Positions 35,691 through 43,008 of a stretch of DNA of 56,809 nt are shown here, piece by piece. The position numbers and the translations under genes were made by a program. Location: NCBI GenBank assembly GCA_016793115.1, contig JAEUIN010000381.1:1-56809 (forward strand), written 5' to 3'. The notes beneath the pieces were generated by a model. It was given only the letters and a program-made list of their open reading frames with translations. It was not told the origin of the DNA and ran no database searches. Position 1 is the stretch's first letter, and each line of letters opens with the position of its first letter. The DNA is from Planctomycetaceae bacterium. GTDB lineage: Bacteria > Planctomycetota > Planctomycetia > Pirellulales > PNKZ01.

Positions 35691-37148
35691 CTAACTCGGC
35701 TGTTTGCGGAGCTCAAGCCATTCGGTGTGGAACGTACCGGCCTTGTCGAGTCGCTCGTAGGTATGCGCGCCGAAGTAATCGCGCTGGGCCTGCAAGAGAT
35801 TGGCCGGCAGACGTTCGCTGCGATAGCCGTCGTAATAGGCCAAGGCGTTCATAAAGGCCGGAACCGGGATCCCGTGTTCCACCGCGGTCACGATGACATG
35901 CCGCCACGCCGGCTGGGCTTTTTCCACGGCGTCGCGGAAGTACGGCGCGAGCAGCAGGTTTTCCAAGTTCTTATCCGCATCGAACGCTTGCTTGATGTAT
36001 TCCAAAAAGCGAGCGCGAATGATGCACCCTCCGCGCCAGAGCAGGGCGATGCTGCCGAAATCAAGCGGCCAATTGTTTTCTTTCGCCGCCGCTTGCAGCT
36101 GAACATAGCCCTGGGCGTAGCTGCAAATCTTGGAAGCATAGAGACCTTGGCGGACCGCTTCGATGAACGCCTTCTTGTCCCCCTTGTACTTCGCTTCCGG
36201 CCCCTTAAGCACTTTGCTCGCGCGAGTGCGAGCGTCTTTCAGCGCCGAGAGGCAGCGAGCAAACACGGCTTCCGTCACCAGCGTGCTCGGCACGCCGAGA
36301 TCGAGCGCGAGCTGGCTCATCCACTTGCCGGTTCCCTTCGCGCCGGCCTTGTCGGCGATCAGGTCGACCATGTACTTGCCGGTTTCGGGGTCTTTCACGC
36401 TGAAAATGTCGCGCGTGATTTCAATCAAATAGCTGTCGAGCTCGCCTTTGTTCCACTCGGTGAAGACGTCGTACAATTCTTCATTCGACAAGCCGAGCGT
36501 CTGCTTCATCAACCAGTAGGCTTCGCAGATCATCTGCATGTCGCCGTACTCGATGCCGTTGTGAACCATCTTCACATACTGGCCCGCGCCGTCGGGGCCG
36601 ACCCATTCGCAGCATGGAATGTCGTTGTTCGGGCCGACCTTCGCGGCGATGGACTGAAAGATCGGTTTCACCAGGGGCCAAGCGGCGGGCGAACCGCCGG
36701 GCATCAAGCTCGGCCCTTTGAGCGCGCCTTCTTCACCGCCGGAAACCCCGGTGCCGATGAACAGCAGGCCCTTGCTTTCAACGTACTTCGTGCGGCGAAT
36801 CGTGTTCGTGTAGTGCTCGTTGCCGCCGTCGATAATGATGTCGCCCGGTTCGAGCAGCGGAATCAAGTGGTCGATCAACTCGTCGACCGGTTTGCCGGCC
36901 TTGACCATGATCATGATCTTGCGGGGGCGGGCCACCTTCTTGACCAACTCTTCGAGCGAGTGCGTGCCGACGAAGCGCTTTCCCTTGGCCCGGCCTTCCA
37001 CCAGGTGATCGACGACCGAAGTCGTGCGATTGAACACCGCGATGCTGTACCCTCGGCTCTCGATATTGAGCGCCAAGTTTTCGCCCATAACGGCGAGGCC
37101 GATGAGACCGAAATCACATTGATCCGGGTACGCTGCGGAAGCGGACAT
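35691..37148 (-). CDS. gnd: 6-phosphogluconate dehydrogenase, decarboxylating
   Basis: 485 residues from ATG 37148 (GAGG upstream; the in-frame TTG 37163 is less likely). The NADP-binding motif GLIGLAVMGENLALN is at the N-terminus. The substrate-site stretch KMVHNGIEYGDMQ carries the catalytic Lys, and IIDGGNEHYTNTIRR is the gnd signature. Length fits the long, dimeric class (about 470-485). It oxidatively decarboxylates 6-phosphogluconate to ribulose 5-phosphate and forms a minus-strand cluster with the SDR and zwf genes. Confidence 0.97.
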   Translation of the reverse strand: MSASAAYPDQCDFGLIGLAVMGENLALNIESRGYSIAVFNRTTSVVDHLVEGRAKGKRFVGTHSLEELVKKVARPRKIMIMVKAGKPVDELIDHLIPLLEPGDIIIDGGNEHYTNTIRRTKYVESKGLLFIGTGVSGGEEGALKGPSLMPGGSPAAWPLVKPIFQSIAAKVGPNNDIPCCEWVGPDGAGQYVKMVHNGIEYGDMQMICEAYWLMKQTLGLSNEELYDVFTEWNKGELDSYLIEITRDIFSVKDPETGKYMVDLIADKAGAKGTGKWMSQLALDLGVPSTLVTEAVFARCLSALKDARTRASKVLKGPEAKYKGDKKAFIEAVRQGLYASKICSYAQGYVQLQAAAKENNWPLDFGSIALLWRGGCIIRARFLEYIKQAFDADKNLENLLLAPYFRDAVEKAQPAWRHVIVTAVEHGIPVPAFMNALAYYDGYRSERLPANLLQAQRDYFGAHTYERLDKAGTFHTEWLELRKQPS

Positions 37149-37360
37149 AGCTGACAACCTCAAGAAGGGAAAAGCGACGTGATGCCGCGCGCCGCAACCG
37201 GTCGGAGGGTGGATGACACGCCGAATGCGTGCTCCACTCAGACACGGCGGAACGCGGCCGAACGACTGGATTATCGGCGTTCGGCGAAAACGCGGATTGT
37301 ACCGCTGACGTTGAGCGTCGGCAATCGGCCGATCGCAGCCCTGACGGCGGAAATCGAGCT

Positions 37361-37401
37361 AAAAACAAGCGTCACGTGCCGCTCGAGGCAACACGTGACG
37401 C
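37361..37401 (-). terminator. Rho-independent terminator after the 111-residue orphan gene
   Basis: A perfect 10-bp inverted repeat, 37369-37378 with 37392-37401, around a 13-base loop. On the minus strand it is followed by TTGTTTTT (complement of 37361-37368). It lies 86 bases past the stop of the orphan gene at 37487. The remainder of the 338-base gap between that gene and gnd shows no other gene. Confidence 0.78.
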
Positions 37402-37486
37402 CGGAGAATTTCTGATGATCGGCCGGATTCGAAGGTCCAACTCGTCGTAAGGCCATTTCGCCCGAACGGCGCCGATGAAGTCGCGA

Positions 37487-37822
37487 CTAGGCCGCGCGAC
37501 GCTTCGTCGCCGTGCGCGAAGAGCCGTGCGCGAGCTGTCGCATCAATTCGACGACGAGATGCTCCGTCGCCAGCGTGGCGACCAGCGTCCGCAGCCGCGA
37601 CGGAATCGCGTCGTCGGCGTCGCTCGACTTTTCAATGTGTGCCGCGACCGCCGACAGCGCCTTGACGCGAATGTAACCGCGAGCCTCCGCGCGGGGCAGT
37701 CCAGCCGCGCGCGGCAGCGCTGCGTCGCGTACCAGCCTGCTTAGGCGAGCGACGATTCGGTCGGCATGGCGTTCGGCCACCTTGCCTGAACGCCGACGTT
37801 GAATCCATCCCAAGAGAACCAT
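37487..37822 (-). CDS. Hypothetical Arg-rich helical protein
   Basis: 111 residues from ATG 37822, with GGGAGG six bases before it. It is amphipathic and helical with many Arg and Ala (GKVAERHADRIVARLSRL; TLVATLATEHLVVELMRQ) and ends in a basic tail. No family recognised. The frame stays open to 38164, but the upstream part is Ser/Arg/Gln-rich, without a ribosome site, and looks like a shadow. A terminator downstream supports it as an independent transcription unit. Confidence 0.6.
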   Translation of the reverse strand: MVLLGWIQRRRSGKVAERHADRIVARLSRLVRDAALPRAAGLPRAEARGYIRVKALSAVAAHIEKSSDADDAIPSRLRTLVATLATEHLVVELMRQLAHGSSRTATKRRAA

Positions 37823-38205
37823 AGGAACCTCCCTGCATAAACGTGGAATCCGCCGCGCCTTGTCTCGCGTTCGAGCCGGCTGAGCGTCCTCATGACGCCG
37901 TCTCGCCGGCACCGACAGCGATTTCTGCGGCTCTGCATTCGGCATCGAACGCCGTCGCCGGCATCCTTCAAATGAATTGAAACAGGACGTTCCGGGACGT
38001 TTGGGTAAGGCTTGCGAGCGGTCCGATCGTGCTGATCGTAAGGAATATGGCGCGGCGTCCGTATTTTCCGTTTGAGTTGACTGCCCTTCTGTACCGATGA
38101 ATCCGTTGGAAGGAACTATCCCGCCTGCGGGAGGATTGCCGCCGCGCAATCTTTCGCAGCCCAAAACACGGTGCTCGGATCATCATTGATCGAGGAATCG
38201 GCCTC
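37823..38205. other. 383-bp divergent intergenic region
   Basis: Separates the orphan gene (minus) and the first BBP7 gene (plus) and should contain both promoters. AAAACACGGTGCTCGG (38163-38178) is nearly identical to a sequence upstream of the HU-like gene (4465-4480). A GAGGAA ribosome site precedes ATG 38206. No gene seen. Confidence 0.4.
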
Positions 38206-39252
38206 ATGAAATGCGCACGCCTGCTAATCACGCTTGCCACGCTGACGGCCCTGGTCGGCTCGGCATTGGCTCAAGAGCCGATGGCCCCGGAGATGTTCAA
38301 CGCTTTGCCGCCGATGGCCGCCGGACCCGTCTATTCAGACTGTCCGCCGGACGTCGGCCAATGGTCGGGCGGCCAAGCCTGCCAGCGAACGAGCCGAGGC
38401 TATCTCTCCGCCGATTGGTTCGGCGTGCATCGCAAGGGGGCCGCACCGCGGCCGATCGCGCAGACGACCGTCGGCGGCGTACGCATGCTTGACACGGCCG
38501 ATCTTAATTTCGGCGTCGAATCGGCTCCACGAATCATCGCCGGCTACGTGTTGCCGAACGACGTCGCGATCGAAGGCACGTTCTTTTATAAGGACGACCT
38601 CGACGCCGTCGGCGATGCGACGGCCGTTAACAACGTCACCTTTCCGTTCGCCGCTCCGCTCGGACTCGTGGATGATTACGTCGCCGCCGACAACATCAAT
38701 TTGCGGCTGGCGACCGGCATTCACAGTTACGAATTGAACCTCGTCGAAACGACGCGGATTTTCAATTTCATCGCCGGTTTCCGCTACATGGAAGTTCGCG
38801 ACAACATGACGATCACCGCGACCGACGCGGGCGACGTCAGCACCTCGACGGTCGGCACATACAACCACCTCTGGGGCGGTCAGATCGGCTTTCGTAGCGG
38901 CTACAACTGGGAACTTTTGGGCGTTGAGGTGACGGGCAAAGCCGGTTACTACATCAACGACGGCCAGGCGACGACCCTGCTTCGCGACAATAACAACGCG
39001 ACTACGGTTCGGAACGTTCGCGTCGCCGGGCAAAACGACGCCTTCGCCGGAGAGCTTTCGGCCAAGCTTAGCTATCGTCCGCTCCCGTATCTGTCGATCC
39101 AAGGCGGTTATCAGTGCTTTTGGATTACGGAAACGGCTCTCGCTCCCGATCAGTTGAACACCGTGAATCCGGCCATCTCGGGTACGGCCTTGAACGCTCA
39201 TGGCGACATGTTCTATCACGGCCCCTCGGTGGGCGCCGAACTGCGCTGGTAG
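38206..39252 (+). CDS. BBP7-type outer-membrane beta-barrel protein, copy 1
   Basis: 348 residues. A signal peptide (LLITLATLTALVGSALA) ends near AQEP. The barrel-like part alternates hydrophobic and polar residues, and the protein ends in a terminal Trp (GAELRW), as outer-membrane barrels end in an aromatic residue. FIAGFRYMEVRDNM, GTYNHLWGGQIGFRSGYNWE and GDMFYHGPSVGAELRW match the planctomycete BBP7 (putative beta-barrel porin 7) pattern. It is homologous to the gene at 39474. Probably monocistronic, followed by a tRNA-Cys gene. Confidence 0.85.
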   Translation: MKCARLLITLATLTALVGSALAQEPMAPEMFNALPPMAAGPVYSDCPPDVGQWSGGQACQRTSRGYLSADWFGVHRKGAAPRPIAQTTVGGVRMLDTADLNFGVESAPRIIAGYVLPNDVAIEGTFFYKDDLDAVGDATAVNNVTFPFAAPLGLVDDYVAADNINLRLATGIHSYELNLVETTRIFNFIAGFRYMEVRDNMTITATDAGDVSTSTVGTYNHLWGGQIGFRSGYNWELLGVEVTGKAGYYINDGQATTLLRDNNNATTVRNVRVAGQNDAFAGELSAKLSYRPLPYLSIQGGYQCFWITETALAPDQLNTVNPAISGTALNAHGDMFYHGPSVGAELRW

Positions 39253-39264
39253 TCGGCCCGATCG

Positions 39265-39304
39265 GTCCAACAGTATCAGGAGTTCGATTCCCCTTCGTCC
39301 AACC
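39265..39304 (+). other. Possible tRNA 3'-end remnant
   Basis: 39278-39302 can be read as a T-arm plus acceptor 3' strand: AGGAG, the loop TTCGATT, CCCCT (one mismatch), then TCGTCCA and A. No matching 5' half is present upstream. GTCCAAC occurs twice (39265-39271 and 39297-39303). It may be a decayed tRNA or chance. Confidence 0.25.
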
Positions 39305-39324
39305 GCAAAACAAGAACACACCAA

Positions 39325-39396
39325 GGCGCTGTAGCCAAGTGGCTAAGGCAGCGGATTGCAAATCCGCCATCGTGGGTTCAACTCCCACCAGCGCCT
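39325..39396 (+). tRNA. tRNA-Cys (GCA), copy 1
   Basis: 72 bases, full cloverleaf by eye: acceptor GGCGCTG with CAGCGCC (39389-39395), anticodon stem GCGGA/TCCGC around TTGCAAA (anticodon GCA), T-arm GTGGG/CCCAC around TTCAACT. The discriminator is T, as in tRNA-Cys. CCA is not encoded. It lies 72 bases after the first BBP7 gene. Confidence 0.96.
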
Positions 39397-39473
39397 CTTG
39401 AAGACATCGTTCCGCAGATCGGTTTAATAAGCTCCGCCGAACACCGGCCACGGACGAACACTCGGAACTCGCC

Positions 39474-40820
39474 ATGAGCACATCGGACCGCACAATTCGC
39501 ACTCTGATCGCCGCGACGTTGTTCGGCCTGTCGGCGACGACTTCCGCGTGGAGCCAGACTCCGGTCGCGCCCCGCCCCGCGCCGATAATGAGCGATGAAT
39601 TCTCCGCCGAGAGCATGTTCGCGCCGCCGGGCTCGCAGACGGCGTCCGGCTTGCCGGAAGCGCCGCTTTATTCCAGCGTCGACGCGCAAACGGCAGGCTA
39701 CCTCGCACCGCGCAATCTCAACCAAGCCGGCGGCGTTCAACAGACGTCGGCTCAAGTCGGCATGTCGCCCTATTCGGTGCCGACCGACCGTCCGCTGTCC
39801 GAGACCGGCGAACAGTATCCGTATAACAGCACCGCGCCGGTATCGCCGCAAACCATTCAGCGCGAGGAGGCCGGACGCCTGATCAATAGTTCGCTCGGCG
39901 ACGATTGGTTCGACTACTGCGCCCCGAACGTGCGAGCCTGCTATCGCAACGTGTACGGTTCCGTCGACGCCTGGTGGATGCATCGCAACGATGCGACTTG
40001 GAAGAATTTGGTTCGCGCCGAGGGCAACGGTCAGATTTTGGCGCGCAGCCGCGACCCCGACTTCAACTTAGAAACAATTCCGATCTTGACGTTGGGTCGT
40101 ACGTTTTGCGATTGGACGCTCGAAGGCAAGGCCTACTACAAAGACGACATCGACGCCCATACGGACGCCAGCGACTTCATTCCCGCGGCGACGATTTTCT
40201 TCGGATTGCAGGACGCCGCGACGTCGGATTACCGGTTCGCTCAAAGCGAGCGCATCGAAATTCGCGACGGCTTTCATAGTTACGAATTCAACGCGATTAA
40301 CACCGTCGACTTTTTCAACTGGATGATCGGCGTCCGGTATGTGGAATTCCGCGAGATGATGTCCGTCACGTCGCAGCGGCTCGTCGGACCGCCGGTCGGG
40401 TCGAGCGTCGCTCAAATCGGCACCTACAACCGCATGATCGGCGGGCAAATCGGCTTCCGGCTTAATTACGAAGTCGAACTGATGACCTATCAACTCAACG
40501 TGAAGACGGGCCTCTATCACAACGACGCTCACATCGGCACCACCGTGCGCGATTTCAACAACACGACTGTCATCATCGATCGCCAAACCGGCGGCCAAAA
40601 CGAAGCTTGGCTCAGCGAGGCTCAGGCCGTCGTCGGTTATAGCCCCTACATGTGGCTGACGCTGCGGGCGAGCTACCAATTTATGTACATCAACGAAATC
40701 GCTCTGGCACCGGACCAAATCATCCCGGCCAACGACGGCATCGGGACCGGCACGGTCGCCAACGCGAAAGGCGACATGTTTATGCACGGCCCGCAACTCG
40801 GCATGGAGCTGAAGTGGTAA
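39474..40820 (+). CDS. BBP7-type outer-membrane beta-barrel protein, copy 2
   Basis: 448 residues. A signal peptide (TLIAATLFGLSATTSAW) is followed by an extra Pro/Ser/Gln-rich region of about 130 residues absent from copy 1. The barrel part is homologous to copy 1: FNWMIGVRYVEFREMM, GTYNRMIGGQIGFRLNYE, INEIALAPDQI and the end GDMFMHGPQLGMELKW. It ends in an aromatic residue and should reside in the outer membrane. Substrate or pore activity cannot be judged. A second tRNA-Cys gene follows. Confidence 0.86.
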   Translation: MSTSDRTIRTLIAATLFGLSATTSAWSQTPVAPRPAPIMSDEFSAESMFAPPGSQTASGLPEAPLYSSVDAQTAGYLAPRNLNQAGGVQQTSAQVGMSPYSVPTDRPLSETGEQYPYNSTAPVSPQTIQREEAGRLINSSLGDDWFDYCAPNVRACYRNVYGSVDAWWMHRNDATWKNLVRAEGNGQILARSRDPDFNLETIPILTLGRTFCDWTLEGKAYYKDDIDAHTDASDFIPAATIFFGLQDAATSDYRFAQSERIEIRDGFHSYEFNAINTVDFFNWMIGVRYVEFREMMSVTSQRLVGPPVGSSVAQIGTYNRMIGGQIGFRLNYEVELMTYQLNVKTGLYHNDAHIGTTVRDFNNTTVIIDRQTGGQNEAWLSEAQAVVGYSPYMWLTLRASYQFMYINEIALAPDQIIPANDGIGTGTVANAKGDMFMHGPQLGMELKW

Positions 40821-40821
40821 C

Positions 40822-40845
40822 GGCCGCGCATTGAAATGTGCGGCC
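40822..40845 (+). terminator. Hairpin after BBP7 copy 2
   Basis: A 10-bp stem with one G-U pair (40822-40831 with 40836-40845) around the loop TGAA, starting two bases past the stop. There is no T-run, so it could be a weak terminator or an RNA-stabilising 3' hairpin. Confidence 0.45.
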
Positions 40846-40989
40846 CAATCGAGGGGGCCTCGCGAGCCGATTGACCTCGCGGATCGACGTCGCTATTCTG
40901 ACCGCCGTCGACCAAACCTGCGCGAACGCCCCGGCTTTACGGCGTGTCGTTCCGTAACTCGCGTCGTTTCGTATCGAGACGACGAAAAA

Positions 40990-41061
40990 GGCGCTGTCGC
41001 CAAGTGGCTAAGGCAGCGGATTGCAAATCCGCCACCGTGGGTTCGACTCCCACCAGCGCCT
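40990..41061 (+). tRNA. tRNA-Cys (GCA), copy 2
   Basis: 72 bases, same cloverleaf as copy 1 and the same anticodon GCA. It differs from copy 1 at three positions: C for A after the acceptor stem, C for T in the variable region, and TTCGACT for TTCAACT in the T-loop. Discriminator T (41061); CCA not encoded. It lies 169 bases after BBP7 copy 2. Confidence 0.96.
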
Positions 41062-41070
41062 CTCTATTTC

Positions 41071-41087
41071 CTCCGCACTCTGCGGAG
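41071..41087. terminator. Short hairpin between tRNA-Cys copy 2 and mscL
   Basis: A perfect 7-bp stem CTCCGCA/TGCGGAG with a 3-base loop, between the converging tRNA and mscL. T-rich bases (CATTTCTA) follow on the plus strand. It may terminate the tRNA transcript. Confidence 0.45.
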
Positions 41088-41092
41088 CATTT

Positions 41093-41500
41093 CTAACCGC
41101 GCGATTGGCGAATCAGCAAATCGCGAATCTCGGTGAGCAGCTCTTGGTCCTTGGTCGGCGGAGCGGGCGGCGGCGGTTCGTCGGCGCTTTTACGCTTCAT
41201 TGTGTTCATTCCCTTAACGACCATGAACAAGCAGAAGGCCGTGATGATGAATTTCACCGTTGCGGCGAGAAACACTCCATACTTGATGAGAATCGGGTCG
41301 AAGCCGGGTACTTCCACTTTCTGGGCCATCGTCGCTAAGTCTCCGAACTTGCCCGTCACCGCGGAGATCACCGGCAGCATGACGTTCTCGACTAAGGTCG
41401 AGACCACGCCGCCGAAAGCCGCTCCGATCATGATGCCGACGGCCATGTCGACGACATTGCCGCGCATCGTGAATTCTTTGAACTCTTTGATGAAACTCAT
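41093..41500 (-). CDS. mscL: Large-conductance mechanosensitive channel
   Basis: 135 residues. The MscL N-terminus is clear: FKEFTMRGNVVDMAVGIMIG, then AAFGGVVSTLVENVMLP, and TM2 FIITAFCLFMVVKGMN. The C-terminal helix (EIRDLLIRQ) follows a Pro-rich loop (PPPPAPP). It is a homopentameric inner-membrane valve that opens under hypo-osmotic shock. GAGG lies seven bases before ATG 41500. Confidence 0.96.
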   Translation of the reverse strand: MSFIKEFKEFTMRGNVVDMAVGIMIGAAFGGVVSTLVENVMLPVISAVTGKFGDLATMAQKVEVPGFDPILIKYGVFLAATVKFIITAFCLFMVVKGMNTMKRKSADEPPPPAPPTKDQELLTEIRDLLIRQSRG

Positions 41501-41811
41501 CGCTGCCTCGCTCTGGAAGTAGTGAAGGAGAAGGGGGACCGGCGCGATCCGGCATTGCTATCTTTGCGAGCCGCCGTGCCGCCGGCAATCGTGCAAACGC
41601 CCTGTTGCTACGTGCCGGACGGTCTACCGGGCGGCAGAGTTCCGCGCAAAGCGCCCGACCGGAAGACTCGGCCGATTCCTTGCGGCCGCCGCGACGAACG
41701 GTCGATATAGAGGACGAGACTCTTTGTCGACCTTGAGCCCCTGCGCGCATCGATCGTCCTCGGCGGACGATGCCGCGTGCGCGGCAACGGATTGTGAATG
41801 GGGACCGCCGA
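41501..41811. other. 311-bp divergent intergenic region
   Basis: Between mscL (minus) and the WD40 gene (plus). Expected to hold both promoters. I see no convincing promoter, hairpin or extra gene; open frames here have shadow-like composition. Confidence 0.35.
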
Positions 41812-42900
41812 ATGCTTCGTCGCGACGTATTGATTCGACTTGGCCTGCAGTTTCCCGCCGCGGCGCTGGGAGTTGCGGGCTACGCTTCCGGAGCGCGAGC
41901 GGTCGTACCGGCGCAAGCTCAACCGTCGGTCAAAACTCCCGATCGTACGATCGAGTTGGAGATCGATCCGGAGACCCAAGAAGCCGCCGTTCCGTCGTCC
42001 GTCGCCGTCCATCCCAACGGACAGATCCTCGCGGCCGGCGGCGACGATCATCGCATTCGACTTTGGAATATCGCCGACGGCTCGCTCCTCGCTCAGCTCC
42101 GTGAACATACCGATTGGGTCCGCAGCGTCGCCTTTCATCCGAGCGGAAAGCAACTTGCCTCCGGAGGCGACGACTATCAAGTGTTGCTGTGGAATCTGGA
42201 GACGCATGAAATCGTGCGCCGCTGGAGCGTGGCGACCGGAGTCGTGCACCTTGTCGCGTTTCGCCCCGACGGCAAGCTCTTGGCAGCGGCGGGATTTGAC
42301 GACGTCGTTCGACTCTATGACACGCAGTCGGGAGCGCTCGCTCACCAGCTGACGACCGCCGCGTCCGACGTCCATGCCCTGGCCTTTTCGCCGAACAATC
42401 AGCAACTCGCCGCCGCCGGGCGCAACGGCGTCGTACGCATTTGGAATTTAAGCGACTACCGGGTGGCGGCCGACGTCCCCGCGCATCGCATGCGATTGCG
42501 GGCCATCGCCTATTCGCCCGACGGCGGCCAATTCGCCACGGCCGGCGACGACCGCAAGCTGTTTCTTTGGAACGCCGACGGTTCGCGGGCGGCAGCCTTG
42601 GCTGCGCCCCCCGGCAAAGTCTTCTCGCTCGCGTTTCTCGGTTCCGACGTTTTGGCGATGGGCGGCAGCGACAACGTCATCCGCGTGCTCGACGTGCAAA
42701 CGCGCCGTGAGCTCGCTCAACTCACCGGCCACAGCGGCAGCGTCGCCGCACTCGACTACCATCGCGACAGCGGATTGCTGGCTTCGGCGGCGTTCGACAC
42801 GAGCGTTCGTCTCTGGACGCCCGGCGAATCGACGCGCTCGCCGAGCAAGGTCACCCAATTGCCGACCGCGGCGCCGCCGCGCCGGCCGCTCACCAAATAG
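41812..42900 (+). CDS. Exported WD40-repeat protein (seven-bladed propeller)
   Basis: 362 residues from ATG 41812; ATG 41770 (14 residues longer) is possible. The N-terminus (MLRRDVLIRLGLQFPAAALG) has a twin-Arg-like signal. Seven WD40-type repeats follow, for example HRIRLWNIADGSLLAQLREH, QVLLWNLETHEIVRRW, VVRIWNLSDY and TSVRLWTPGE, enough for one closed propeller. Such proteins are interaction platforms; the partner is unknown. The surface-protein gene starts 108 bases downstream on the same strand. Confidence 0.88.
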   Translation: MLRRDVLIRLGLQFPAAALGVAGYASGARAVVPAQAQPSVKTPDRTIELEIDPETQEAAVPSSVAVHPNGQILAAGGDDHRIRLWNIADGSLLAQLREHTDWVRSVAFHPSGKQLASGGDDYQVLLWNLETHEIVRRWSVATGVVHLVAFRPDGKLLAAAGFDDVVRLYDTQSGALAHQLTTAASDVHALAFSPNNQQLAAAGRNGVVRIWNLSDYRVAADVPAHRMRLRAIAYSPDGGQFATAGDDRKLFLWNADGSRAAALAAPPGKVFSLAFLGSDVLAMGGSDNVIRVLDVQTRRELAQLTGHSGSVAALDYHRDSGLLASAAFDTSVRLWTPGESTRSPSKVTQLPTAAPPRRPLTK

Positions 42901-43008
42901 TTCGACGAATTCAAACACAACGGAGCGCGCGTTCGGCATCCTTGCCGCGTCGCGCGACATACGGAAATACGGGAATCGGCCGAAACGATTCACACGGAGG
43001 TTTCGCGC

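Noticed and set aside
35688..37154. A 488-codon plus-strand frame
   Set aside because: Exactly antisense to gnd, with mirrored composition and no recognisable domain.
37823..38164. A longer form (225 residues) of the orphan protein
   Set aside because: The extra part is low-complexity, Ser/Arg/Gln-rich and overlaps the BBP7 promoter region. The internal ATG has a strong ribosome site.
38206..41061. tRNA-flanked segment as a genomic island or integrated element
   Set aside because: No integrase, transposase or direct att repeats are seen, and base composition is like the surroundings.
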